Assembly: GCA_963422685.1 (NCBI GenBank) | Contig: OY730442.1 | Coordinates: 1,240,001-1,304,000, forward strand | Direction: 5' to 3' | DNA length: 64,000 nucleotides | Origin: Spongiihabitans sp963422685 | GTDB lineage: Bacteria; Pseudomonadota; Gammaproteobacteria; Arenicellales; Poriferihabitantaceae | Part shown: in pieces, positions 55,941 through 64,000 of the stretch | Position numbering within the stretch: position 1 is the stretch's first letter | Layout: each line of letters opens with the position of its first letter | Program-made: the position numbers and the translations under genes | Notes under the pieces: model-generated | The model's input: the letters and a program-made list of their open reading frames with translations, nothing else | Databases searched by the model: none | What the model was told of the DNA's origin: nothing

Positions 55941-56960
55941 CTATTGATCAAAATGCGGTTTCACCTGCTCGGCAAAACGCTGGATATTATCCCGCATCTC
56001 ACTCTGGCTTGCGCCGAAATTGATATTCAGGACAAACCGGTCGACGCCGGCTTCGGCATACACGCCGAGCTTGTCGATCATCTCCGAAGCCGCACAGATA
56101 GTGAGATTTTCTCTGGTTTGATCCAGAGTCATTTTCCTGGGTATGGGTTCAATCAGTCCGTTATTAACCACGCCTTTTCCAGTATAGACGTTGTCGAACA
56201 TGCCATAATAATGATGTGCAAGTTTGACTTTCTGCTCCTGATCTTTTGCATCTTTAGCCAAAAACGCCACCCGGGACAGGGTCAGGGACAAGTGATCGCC
56301 CCGGCCTCCCAGCGCGGCCCTGCCGCGATTAAATGCGTCCACCTGTTTTAACATGAGTTGCCTGTCGCCGGATAACGGTGTGGTCTGGATGTGGAACCCG
56401 CGCCGGGCGCAGTGATAAATGGCTTCAGGTGAAACCACACCCATCATAATGCGCTTATGCGGCTGGTATACCGGGCGGGGCATAATGGTAAGCGGATCGA
56501 ATTGATAATAATCGCCGTCCCAGCCTACTTCTTCTTCGGTCAGCAGCGCCATCAGCACATCCACGGACTCATCAAACTTTTCCCGACTGGAGGCCAGCGG
56601 CACGCCGAGACGATCCATTTCGAACCCGAAGGCGCCCCGGCCGATGCCAAACATCATGCGGCCCCGGGTAAAAATATCCGTGGCCACCAGTTCACCGGCA
56701 TAGGTGCGCATATCATGGATGGGCAGCACCAGTACGCTGGTCATGATTTTCAGATTGCGGGTGTGGTTGGCGAGCTGCACCGCGAACGGGAGCGGCGCCG
56801 GCATCATCAGGATATTGATCAGATGGTGCTCGGTAATGGATACGCCGTCGAAGCCCAGCCGGTCCGCATCAATCGCCAGCTCCAGCATGTCGTTAAACAC
56901 CCGGTCGCCGCCGTAATTTTTATCTGGATAGAAGGCGGAAAGCTGGATGTTGAACAGCAC
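55941..56960 (-). CDS. LLM-class flavin-dependent oxidoreductase (bacterial luciferase-like)
   Basis: A TIM-barrel flavin monooxygenase/reductase of 339 aa. Family features are the YPDKNYGG N-terminal strand, FDGVSITEHHLINILMMPAP, KIMTSVLVLPIHDMRTYAGE, RGRMMFGIGRGAFGFEMDRL and a C-terminal AGVDRFVLNINFG. These proteins use reduced FMN or F420; the substrate is unknown. The alpha/beta hydrolase lacking its nucleophile lies 47 bp downstream on the same strand, suggesting a shared transcript. A second LLM protein is at 62888. Confidence 0.87.
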   Translation of the reverse strand: MLFNIQLSAFYPDKNYGGDRVFNDMLELAIDADRLGFDGVSITEHHLINILMMPAPLPFAVQLANHTRNLKIMTSVLVLPIHDMRTYAGELVATDIFTRGRMMFGIGRGAFGFEMDRLGVPLASSREKFDESVDVLMALLTEEEVGWDGDYYQFDPLTIMPRPVYQPHKRIMMGVVSPEAIYHCARRGFHIQTTPLSGDRQLMLKQVDAFNRGRAALGGRGDHLSLTLSRVAFLAKDAKDQEQKVKLAHHYYGMFDNVYTGKGVVNNGLIEPIPRKMTLDQTRENLTICAASEMIDKLGVYAEAGVDRFVLNINFGASQSEMRDNIQRFAEQVKPHFDQ

Positions 56961-57333
56961 TTGGATTTTCGATGCAGTGGTTTGGCATTAAAGATGGTTT
57001 AAGGCGTTGGCAGTAAATAGCATTGTCCGGTTTTATAGCACATCAGGATTCAGAAATACCAAACCGGGACGGGGAATTCCATCGTCATGGCCGGTCATCA
57101 CAAGGGCTGTCCCGGCTGCGCAACCGATGTCCCAATCCGTTTGCTATTTGTGGGGCGGATGGATTAAACGGCGCCGCAGAGCAATGCAGGAGCATGGCCG
57201 GGACAGCTCGGTTAAATCAGGATTTTTTCGTGGGCGCGTCGCGGGAAAAGACCATATAGATGCCCTGTTTCGGGTATTCCAAAGCAGCCGGATATTGATT
57301 AATCTGCAATAAATTCCACCACTCCAGTACGCC
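56961..57333. other. Spacer of 373 bp, no gene seen
   Basis: Lies between the divergent LLM and GNAT genes. Two overlapping plus-strand frames (57007-57312, 57023-57259) have no recognisable motif and low-complexity basic composition. Promoters for both neighbours are likely here, but I cannot point to clear -35/-10 boxes. Confidence 0.4.
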
Positions 57334-57813
57334 ATGAAAATTACCGTTGCAAATATCAGCGCAAAAGACCGGACACAGTGGGCCGCACTTTATCGCAGCT
57401 ATGCGGAATTTTATAAAATGCCCATGAGCCAGGAAACCCTGCGGACTGTCTGGTCCTGGATATTTGATCCCGGGATGAAGTTTTATGGCCTGATCGCCAG
57501 GGATTCACAAGGCGCAGCCATCGGGCTGATGCACTGTCGGGAAATGCTCTCGCCGTTGCGCGGCGCCCGGGTCGGGTTCCTTGACGACCTTTTCCTCATC
57601 CCCGAAGCGCGGGGAAGCGGCGCCGCAGAGATTTTATATCGCGAGCTGGCCGCTTTTGCCAGGCAGCAGGGCTGGCCGTTTGTGCGATGGATTACGGCAG
57701 AAAACAACTATCGGGGACGCGGTTCCTATGACAAGATCGCGGACAGAACCCACTGGATCACCTATCAACTCCCTGTGGACCTGAGTCAACCATTGAAAAA
57801 AGATCAGGCATGA
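57334..57813 (+). CDS. GNAT family N-acetyltransferase
   Basis: A 159-aa acyl-CoA N-acyltransferase. The central strand-loop reads GARVGFLDDLFLIPEARGSG, where R-G-S-G-A is the acetyl-CoA pyrophosphate loop (usually RxxGxG/A), followed by AAEILYRELAAFARQQGWPF and a conserved NNYRGRGSYDKI end. The acceptor is unknown. The stop overlaps the ATG of a second GNAT gene (ATGA), so the two are coupled. Confidence 0.85.
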   Translation: MKITVANISAKDRTQWAALYRSYAEFYKMPMSQETLRTVWSWIFDPGMKFYGLIARDSQGAAIGLMHCREMLSPLRGARVGFLDDLFLIPEARGSGAAEILYRELAAFARQQGWPFVRWITAENNYRGRGSYDKIADRTHWITYQLPVDLSQPLKKDQA

Positions 57814-58523
57814 AAAAACATAAAAACAAACTCGGTCAGGAGATCGGTTTTCCGGTGAAAAACTGGCAGCAACGCGCGCGCCCGCCGCGCACGTCCATCC
57901 AGGGTCAATACTGTCGAATCGAGCTGTTTGACGCGGACGCGCATTCCCGGGGATTATTCGCCGCCTTTGCACAGGACAGCGACCACCGTAACTGGACCTA
58001 TTTGCCCTACGGCCCGTTTGCGCAACTCCAGGATTTTCGCCGCTGGGCCAATACCGCCTGTACCAAAGAAGATCCCTTGTTTCATACCGTCATCGACAAT
58101 GACACAAATCGCGCCGTGGGCATGGCCAGCTATTTGCGAATCAATCCCCCCGTCGGCGTTATAGAGGTCGGACATATTCACTTTTCGCCGAAGCTGCAAC
58201 GAACACCCATGGCCACGGAGGCAATGTATTTGATGATGCGCCGGGTATTTGACCAGCTTGGATATCGTCGTTATGAATGGAAATGCGATGCGTTGAACCA
58301 GCCTTCCAACCGGGCGGCGCGCAGGCTGGGCTTTTCATTTGAAGGGATTTTCCGTCAGGCGACCATGTATAAAAATCGCAATCGGGATACCGCCTGGTAC
58401 GCAATCCTTGACCACGAATGGCCGGCGATAAAAGCGGCATTTGCAGCATGGCTTGATCCTGACAACTTCGAGGATTCTGGCATACAGCGAAACAGCCTCG
58501 TCATGCCGTCAAATAATTCCTGA
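57810..58523 (+). CDS. RimJ/RimL-like GNAT acetyltransferase
   Basis: A 237-aa GNAT of the RimJ/RimL-like branch. Visible are WTYLPYGPFAQLQDFRRWAN, VGMASYLRINPPVGVIEVGH, a shifted CoA loop KLQRTPMATEAMYLMMRRVF and the strongly conserved YEWKCDALNQPSNRAARRLG, FSFEGIFRQ block. The family acetylates N-termini or small molecules; the acceptor is unknown. It is translationally coupled to the preceding GNAT. Confidence 0.87.
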   Translation: MKKHKNKLGQEIGFPVKNWQQRARPPRTSIQGQYCRIELFDADAHSRGLFAAFAQDSDHRNWTYLPYGPFAQLQDFRRWANTACTKEDPLFHTVIDNDTNRAVGMASYLRINPPVGVIEVGHIHFSPKLQRTPMATEAMYLMMRRVFDQLGYRRYEWKCDALNQPSNRAARRLGFSFEGIFRQATMYKNRNRDTAWYAILDHEWPAIKAAFAAWLDPDNFEDSGIQRNSLVMPSNNS

Positions 58524-58613
58524 AGATAACGCGGAACCGGGAGCACCCTGGTGAAAGTGAAACCCGCCGTGCCCGATTCTTTTTGCTGCGGTGATGGGTT
58601 CGGGTGCGCATCC

Positions 58614-59537
58614 CTATGACAGGTATTCTTTTATCGCCCGAATATGTTCCGGCCCGGTTCCGCAACAGCCACCCACGATTTGTACACCATGGTCATTTAT
58701 CCATCGTGCAACATTTGTCGCGTATTCCGGCGCCGAGCAGGTTTCCTCGAAACACCATTGCGGCGGAATCAGGCGCCCGGTTTCTGCATAGGCGAGTTTG
58801 GGACCGGGCCAGTGCTGTCCCAGCACTTCCAGTGCAGGCCCGGTATTTCCTATCTGCGTATGCATGATGCCGGCGGCCTGGGCGCCAAGCGGGCTCAATG
58901 CTTTAACCAGCGTGGCAAAGTCATGCACAGTGGACATGCTGTCGGTTTCCTTCCAGCGCAGGCTTTTCACATCAACACCGTCTTCGGACATCATCGTGCT
59001 ATAGCCTATCCAGACCGGCAGGCCGGTGGAAACCGCCGCCTCAATAACCATGGCGGCATTGTCTATATCGCGCATCATCTCCGCTATGATCAGGTCCACA
59101 CCGGCCTGGGCCAGCACTTCGGACAATTCCTGATAGCTTGCCTGGGCATGCCTGCCCAAAACCACTTCCTGGCTGCTTTTCAGTGGCGGCATACTGGACA
59201 TGGAACCGGCAATCCATACCTCATCATCGGCGGCATTATCCCGCGCCTGCCGGGCGATTTGCACCGATTTAAAATTCAACGCCTTGGCTTCATGCCCCAG
59301 ATTGATGCTTTCCAGAACATGCCGCGCGGTGGAATAGGTATTCGCTGTGATCACCTGGGATCCTGCACGGATATAGTCTTCGTGCACCTGACGAACTTCA
59401 TCAGGATGGGTCTTGGTGGTCAGCCCGCTCCAGACATTCGCATCCAGCGGCACACCGCGTTTTTGAATTTCCGTGCTGACGCCGCCATCCAGCAGAATCA
59501 TTTCATTGTTGTCCAGTCGTTCGCTTAAAGCAGACAT
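58614..59537 (-). CDS. Homocysteine S-methyltransferase family protein
   Basis: A 307-aa TIM-barrel protein related to MmuM/BHMT, which pass a methyl group from S-methylmethionine or betaine to a thiol. N-terminal ILLDGGVSTEIQKRGVPLDA and NTYSTARHVLE are typical, and the zinc cysteines VGGCCGTGPEHIRAIKEYL lie at the C-terminus. The first zinc ligand, normally in a GxNC motif, appears to be replaced at AAGIMHTQIGN, possibly by His. Homocysteine as acceptor is therefore uncertain. Demethylation of betaines would fit the flavoprotein at 2.5 kb, but they are far apart. Confidence 0.8.
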   Translation of the reverse strand: MSALSERLDNNEMILLDGGVSTEIQKRGVPLDANVWSGLTTKTHPDEVRQVHEDYIRAGSQVITANTYSTARHVLESINLGHEAKALNFKSVQIARQARDNAADDEVWIAGSMSSMPPLKSSQEVVLGRHAQASYQELSEVLAQAGVDLIIAEMMRDIDNAAMVIEAAVSTGLPVWIGYSTMMSEDGVDVKSLRWKETDSMSTVHDFATLVKALSPLGAQAAGIMHTQIGNTGPALEVLGQHWPGPKLAYAETGRLIPPQWCFEETCSAPEYATNVARWINDHGVQIVGGCCGTGPEHIRAIKEYLS

Positions 59538-60204
59538 ATTTTAATTATTCACCGATTGATTTCTGGAGTATAGAATTATCCCACGAAAGATCGCAGTGAA
59601 ATCATAATACAACACTTGTCTTTATTGTAACGTCCGGCTGGTTGTCAGGCATGGAAACCCGTTCTTTTTTGTCCTGCAGTCGGGCTGGCGGGATTGGATA
59701 TTGCGGAATTATTTCTTGTATTCAGCGACAAAATACCGGATATTGGAACAATATTTTATGTAATTTTAACACTGGCTTTCGGCGGTTTCTGCGGCATAAC
59801 ATTTGCCCATGGGTCGAAAATAGAGTGAAAAATTATGGGTGAAAAACGACTGGACCTGAATCAGTAATTTGCTGGATGCCACGCTTTGTGCCCCGCGCCA
59901 TGTTATTTCGATGGATATTGCCGGACAGGACAGAAAGCGGGTGGAACGTGCGTTGCGCGAACTGACCAACGCGAGCCGCTCAATTTTGCAGGGAGAGCGC
60001 TGGTCAGTCTTGAAGTCAGCAGGCTGATTGAACCAGCCTCGCCAGGGATTGGACACACACAATGTCTGTGAAATGTTTGCATTGTGCGCCTGCCTGCAAA
60101 CCCTGGCTAGTCGCTGAACAATGCACTGAACGCGCCAGTGCGGCGATTTTACAGGGCATGGCGCCGGGCCAAAGAGAAGCAAAAATATCAACCAAAATAT
60201 AAAA
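59538..60204. other. Spacer of 667 bp, no assignable gene
   Basis: A plus-strand piece around 59865-60026 (DIAGQDRKRVERALRELTNA, then SRSILQGERWSVLK) reads like the end of a real protein but has no start or recognisable family. A minus-strand 174-codon frame here is Ser/Arg/Cys-rich and likely non-coding. The stretch is probably a degraded gene. Confidence 0.4.
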
Positions 60205-61014
60205 ATGAGCGGGCAAAACCTAACTGGCCAGACCAATGGAACGGCGTATGACTTGAGCGGCCCCGAACGAGCCGCTGTGGTTGTGCTCATCCATGGATTA
60301 GGGCTGAATCGACAAATCTGGCAGCCGCACGTTCCTGTTCTTTCAACCCGTTACCGCGTCCTCACCTATGATTTGTTCGGCCACGGCGTGAGCGCGCCGC
60401 CGCCACAGAAACCGTCGCTTTCGCTGTTTTCGGCGCAGTTGTATGCGCTGATTAATTTTCTCGAAATCCAGCGCTGCGCCATCGTGGGATTTTCCCTGGG
60501 TGGAATGATTAACCGTCGCTTCGCGTTGGACCACCCACATCGGGTCAGTGCTTTGGGTATTGTCAATTCACCCCATGAGCGCAGCGCTGCGGTACAAAAG
60601 CAGGTGGAGGCTCGGGCGGCGGACAGCGCACAGGGTGGCCCGGCGGCGAACCTGGACGCCACCATTGAACGCTGGTTTACCGCTGAATTCAGGAATTCAC
60701 AGCCGCAATTTATCGCCCGGGTGCGCCAGTGGGTGATGTCCAACGACCCGGTAACCTATACCCGGTGCCGCCAGGTTCTGGCCAGCGGCGTGACCGAGCT
60801 TATCCGGCCCGAACCGCCGATTGATGCGCCCACGCTGGTAATCACCGCCGAGAATGACAGCGGCAGTACACCGCAAATGTCTCGCGCCATCGCAGCCGAA
60901 ATTCCAGGCGCACAAACTGTCATCGTCCCCGCGCTGCAACATATGGGATTGGTAGAGAAACCCGCTGACTTTATCGAACCCCTGTTACAATTCCTTGCAA
61001 AAATCCTGGGTTGA
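60205..61014 (+). CDS. Alpha/beta hydrolase with intact triad
   Basis: A 269-aa alpha/beta hydrolase. The oxyanion motif is VVLIHGLGLNRQIWQPHVP, the nucleophile elbow AIVGFSLGGMI (Ser in GFSLGG, about residue 99), the acid in LVITAENDSGSTPQMSRAIA and the His in ALQHMGLVEKP. The arrangement resembles 3-oxoadipate enol-lactonase-type or carboxylesterase members. It precedes the thiamine diphosphate enzyme by 33 bp on the same strand, so the two probably act together. It also gives a reference for the missing elbow in the 55-kb homologue. Confidence 0.87.
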   Translation: MSGQNLTGQTNGTAYDLSGPERAAVVVLIHGLGLNRQIWQPHVPVLSTRYRVLTYDLFGHGVSAPPPQKPSLSLFSAQLYALINFLEIQRCAIVGFSLGGMINRRFALDHPHRVSALGIVNSPHERSAAVQKQVEARAADSAQGGPAANLDATIERWFTAEFRNSQPQFIARVRQWVMSNDPVTYTRCRQVLASGVTELIRPEPPIDAPTLVITAENDSGSTPQMSRAIAAEIPGAQTVIVPALQHMGLVEKPADFIEPLLQFLAKILG

Positions 61015-61047
61015 ATGCCTGTCCCAAGCAAATCAAATTAAACAGCC

Positions 61048-62736
61048 ATGAAAAATTTATGCGGCGGGCAGGCTGCAATTGAGTCCCTCAAAGCTGAAAA
61101 AGTCGAGCATGTGTTCGGGCTGATTGGGTCGGCCACCATGGAAATATTCGACGCTCTTTACCACGCCAGGGAAATCAACTTTATCGGTGTGCATGACGAG
61201 CGCACTGGTGCACACATGGCGGATGGTTATGCCCGTGCCTCGGGCAGGCCGGGAGTGATTCTGGCAGGGCAAAATGGTCCCGGCGCGACCAACCTGGTGA
61301 CCGGACTGGCCCAAGCTTATGCCGCGTTTTCTGCAGTAGTGTCGATTGCCGGTTCGCTTTCCTCCGGGCATGTTTACCGGGATGCTTTTCAGGAAGTGGA
61401 TCAACAATCGCTGTTCAAACCTGTCACCAAACAAACCTGGACGGTGACACAGGCGGCGCGCATACCTGAAATGTTTCGTCAGGCGTTTCGGGTTGCAATG
61501 ACACCACGGCGCGGGCCGGTGCAGCTTAATCTGCCGCGCGATATTCTGTCGCATACTGCGCACTATGCGGATTTTCAGTCGCCGCAAAACTACCGCTGTC
61601 ACAGCGTTCCGGCAGCCTCGGCCAGCGAAATAAAAAAGGCGGCCGCAATACTTCGCGATGCAGAACGACCGGTTATTGTCTGCGGCGGCGGCATCAAGAA
61701 TTCTGACGGATACCAGGAAGTGCTTGCACTTGCTGAAGCGCTCAATACGCCGATTGCGACCGCACCGGGACATGGGGATGCCATCCCGTTTGACCATCCA
61801 TTGAATGCCGGGCAGATGGGGCCACGGGGTAATCCGGTGGCATCACACCTGGTAAAGGAAGCCGACGTTATATTGGCGCTGGGCACTCGTCTTGGCTTCA
61901 ATTCCACATTCTACTCCAGCGACAATATCAATCAGCAAGCGGCAATTATCCAGATAGAACTGGAGCCAACCTCTATCGGCAGACACTTCCCTGTTGCTAT
62001 GGGAATCTGGGCGGATGCCCGCACGGCGGCGGTGCAATTACATCATGCCGTCTCCAATCTGCAAGCCCGGGCCGAGGTTGAAGCCTGGACGCAGCGCTAC
62101 AAAAGCGCACGCAGCGCCTATCTGCAAAAGCGCGACGCAGACGCCGCAACCAATACCCACCCTGTTCAACCTTCTGGCCTGTTTAAGGCTCTGCGCGATG
62201 TACTGCCGCATAATGCCGCAATTACCCTGGACGCTGGAACCCTTTGCCTGCAGGCCACTGATGCGCTGAACTATCGACAGCCGCCGTGTTTGTTTACCCC
62301 GCTGGATTTTGGTCTGGTGGGTTTCTCCTTTGCCTGCGGGCTCGGGGTCAAAGTGGCGCGACCGGACCGGCCGGTGGTCAGTTTAATGGGAGACGGCGGA
62401 TTCGGGATGACGCTTTCGGAGTTAAGCACGGCCGTGGACAACAAAATTAATACGGTAACCATCGTAATGAATAATCAATGCTGGGGAGCGGAAAAAGCCT
62501 ATCAACGTGACTTCTTTGGGGGGCGTTACATTGGCGCCGATATCAGCAACCCACCATTCGACAAGGTTGCCGAACTTTATGGTGCCGCAGGTTTTCGCGT
62601 CGATAAAATATCCGAAGCAGGTGAAACAATCCGCGCGGCGCTTGATTGCGGCCGGCCCGCTGTGGTGGATGTGGCAGTTGACCCTGCGGCACTTTATAGT
62701 TTTCGCCGAGACGCCTTTACCCATAGAACGAAGTAA
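61048..62736 (+). CDS. Thiamine diphosphate-dependent enzyme, Xsc-like (acetolactate synthase superfamily)
   Basis: A 562-aa three-domain TPP enzyme. The catalytic Glu51 is in VHDERTGAHMADGY, the family entry is EHVFGLIGSATMEIFD, and cofactor binding is MGDGGFGMTLSE...NNQCWGAEKAY. AGQNGPGATNLV, FQEVDQQSLFKPV, NNQCWGAEK and the terminal YSFRRDAF recall sulfoacetaldehyde acetyltransferase (Xsc) more than acetolactate synthase IlvB. No phosphate acetyltransferase gene, the usual Xsc partner, is adjacent. The neighbours are a hydrolase and an LLM oxidoreductase, so a different decarboxylase or lyase role is open. Confidence 0.75.
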   Translation: MKNLCGGQAAIESLKAEKVEHVFGLIGSATMEIFDALYHAREINFIGVHDERTGAHMADGYARASGRPGVILAGQNGPGATNLVTGLAQAYAAFSAVVSIAGSLSSGHVYRDAFQEVDQQSLFKPVTKQTWTVTQAARIPEMFRQAFRVAMTPRRGPVQLNLPRDILSHTAHYADFQSPQNYRCHSVPAASASEIKKAAAILRDAERPVIVCGGGIKNSDGYQEVLALAEALNTPIATAPGHGDAIPFDHPLNAGQMGPRGNPVASHLVKEADVILALGTRLGFNSTFYSSDNINQQAAIIQIELEPTSIGRHFPVAMGIWADARTAAVQLHHAVSNLQARAEVEAWTQRYKSARSAYLQKRDADAATNTHPVQPSGLFKALRDVLPHNAAITLDAGTLCLQATDALNYRQPPCLFTPLDFGLVGFSFACGLGVKVARPDRPVVSLMGDGGFGMTLSELSTAVDNKINTVTIVMNNQCWGAEKAYQRDFFGGRYIGADISNPPFDKVAELYGAAGFRVDKISEAGETIRAALDCGRPAVVDVAVDPAALYSFRRDAFTHRTK

Positions 62737-62887
62737 TCGGAAAGTGAACACCCTGCACTGGCCGCCGGGTAGTCATTATGTGGAGTGACCGACCACAATG
62801 AGCAGGATAGAATCAGGTAAAAACACAATCAACAGTGGCCCGGCGACAAAATGGGCGAACATCAGAAAAATAAAGAGGTAGTAATCA

Positions 62888-63925
62888 ATGAAATTTCAAT
62901 TAGCTATCAATCTGGAACGCAACGACGCAAGCTTGTCCATGCAGGCAGTCGAACGCCACACTCTTGAGATGGTGCAAATGGCGGACCAGGGCGGCTTCAA
63001 CGTCGTCTGGGCGGCGGAACACCATGCACTGGAAATGACTATCGCGCCCAATCCTTTCCAGATTCTGACCTGGTGGGCCGCGCATACCGAGAAAATCCGC
63101 CTGGGTACGGCGGTTGCAGTCGCACCCTACTGGCATCCAATCAACCTGGCCGGCGAGGCCGCGTTTACCGATTTGATCAGCGGCGGACGACTTGAATTCG
63201 GCATCGGCTCAGGCGCCTACCAGCGCGAATTCGACCGCATGTGTCCCGGCCTGAAACAATCCGACGCCTGGCGCTATATGCACGAAATGCTGCCGGCCGT
63301 GAAAGCGCTGTGGGCAGGGGACTATGCGCATAACGGCGAATTCTGGCAATTTCCAACTTCCACTTCCGTGCCCAAACCGCTGCAGCAGCCACATCCGCCT
63401 ATCTGGGTTGCGGCGCGCTCACCAGTTACCTTCGACTGGGCCGTAGCAAACGACTGCCATATTATGTCCTGGCCCCTGACCCGGCCGTTTGCCGAGGCGG
63501 AACGCTACAAATCCCGCCTCGACCATGCCATGGCTACCAACCCCGACGCCAGCCGACCCATCCTGGCCATGATGCGCCATACGGTGGTGTACGACTCGGT
63601 GCATGACTGGGAGACGCCCATCAAGGCGGCACAGGATCAGTTCAGCAAATTTGCCAATCTGTTCCAGAACCTCGGCGACGTGGAAAACGGTTTCCCACAG
63701 AAAGTTCCGCTTGAAAATTTGCACAACCGCGATGAATACGGTGCTGAAAATTTAAAGGAAAACCTGATGTTCGGTACGCCGGATGAAGTGATTGCGAAGC
63801 TGAAACGCTATGAGGCGCTCGGTGTGGATGAGTTTATCTACTACGCCAGTCTCGGGCTCGGCCAGCAAGAACAAAAACGCTCACTCGAACTTTTCTGCTC
63901 GGAAGTTATGCCTGCTTTCGCCTGA
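62888..63925 (+). CDS. LLM-class flavin-dependent oxidoreductase
   Basis: A 345-aa luciferase-like TIM-barrel protein. Features are GFNVVWAAEHHALEMTIAPN, RLGTAVAVAPYWHPINLAGE, ISGGRLEFGIGSGAYQREFD and the C-terminal GTPDEVIAKLKRYEALGVDE. AGAGG-like AAAGAGGTAG lies before ATG 62888. The neighbouring TPP enzyme is on the same strand 151 bp upstream, so they may be one transcription unit. Substrate is unknown; reduced FMN is the expected cofactor. The last 75 bp of the window after its stop hold no visible feature. Confidence 0.87.
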   Translation: MKFQLAINLERNDASLSMQAVERHTLEMVQMADQGGFNVVWAAEHHALEMTIAPNPFQILTWWAAHTEKIRLGTAVAVAPYWHPINLAGEAAFTDLISGGRLEFGIGSGAYQREFDRMCPGLKQSDAWRYMHEMLPAVKALWAGDYAHNGEFWQFPTSTSVPKPLQQPHPPIWVAARSPVTFDWAVANDCHIMSWPLTRPFAEAERYKSRLDHAMATNPDASRPILAMMRHTVVYDSVHDWETPIKAAQDQFSKFANLFQNLGDVENGFPQKVPLENLHNRDEYGAENLKENLMFGTPDEVIAKLKRYEALGVDEFIYYASLGLGQQEQKRSLELFCSEVMPAFA

Positions 63926-64000
63926 TCATCACCTGGTCATCAGGGTGAAGCCGAATAATTACGAATAAAAAGCCGCATGGTTATCCGCACCCGGACAAGT

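Noticed and set aside
58644..59528. 294-codon plus-strand frame opposite the homocysteine-methyltransferase-like gene
   Set aside because: Exact antisense of a well-supported gene, rich in His/Gln/Gly with no family motif; a GC-driven shadow frame.
59766..60290. 174-codon minus-strand frame over the spacer and the hydrolase start
   Set aside because: Ser/Arg/Cys-rich, no motif, and overlaps the start of a strong gene on the other strand.

Overview
The window looks like a chromosomal segment of an uncultivated gammaproteobacterium. Class-level hints are the order rnpB-rsmI-lpoA-yraN-dolP, the uvrC-pgsA-tRNA(Gly)-tRNA(Cys)-tRNA(Leu) cluster, a gamma-type LpoA, SlyX and RF-3, and dnaA-dnaN at a candidate replication origin. 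Species cannot be set from sequence reading alone. Genes are densely packed on both strands, with several decayed genes in between.

Layout. 1-2.6 kb: dnaN (5' part), a DnaA-box-rich spacer, dnaA and an AT-rich upstream region (candidate oriC). 2.6-9.5 kb: a dimethylglycine/sarcosine dehydrogenase-like flavoprotein, ATP-dependent PEP carboxykinase, then rsmG-parA-parB. 9.9-20.6 kb: amino-acid and small-molecule catabolism: a frameshifted FAD-linked oxidase, a hydroxyproline epimerase/proline racemase with the remains of a DadA-like dehydrogenase beside it, a glutathione transferase, a DegT-type PLP protein, a D-cysteine desulfhydrase/cysteate lyase homologue, an MFS carrier, a D-amino-acid transaminase, a LysE exporter and an amidinotransferase-fold hydrolase.

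20.6-25.5 kb: a decaying restriction/defence island facing the 3' end of tRNA-Leu. It holds one intact DNA methyltransferase, a multiply broken PmeII-like endonuclease, a second methyltransferase copy cut off before its catalytic motif, an IS256-family fragment, and broken DUF3768, Eco57I-like methylase and DUF4268/NucS-like genes. 26-38.5 kb: tRNAs and housekeeping genes (pgsA, uvrC, efp, rnpB, rsmI, lpoA, yraN, dolP, heptose adenylyltransferase, gloA, slyX). Inserted here is an unassigned two-gene unit (a DUF3726-like protein and a 567-aa protein) with overlapping stop and start.

38.4-43 kb: catabolic genes (M19-type protein, ketoglutarate-semialdehyde-type dehydrogenase, Ldh2-family imine reductase, DMT transporter). 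With the epimerase at 12 kb these could make a dispersed hydroxyproline route. 43-47 kb: a Sel1-repeat protein, prfC, pgeF and tRNA-Ser. 47-52 kb: an accessory block downstream of tRNA-Ser, bracketed by two copies of a ~70-bp repeat in opposite orientation. It carries a Xre regulator, a trimeric autotransporter adhesin, a DUF1353 phage-type protein and a HEPN/MNT pair whose HEPN gene is frameshifted.

52-64 kb: a phytanoyl-CoA-type dioxygenase, GlpE rhodanese, MscS channel, TSUP permease, an alpha/beta hydrolase that lacks its nucleophile elbow, two luciferase-like oxidoreductases, two GNATs, a homocysteine-methyltransferase-like protein, an intact alpha/beta hydrolase and an Xsc-like thiamine diphosphate enzyme.

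The strongest observations are the layered gene decay at 20.6-25.5 kb, the catalytic-site deletion in the 55-kb hydrolase, and the unassigned coupled pair at 30-32 kb. All family calls rest on reading motifs by eye; no database search was run.
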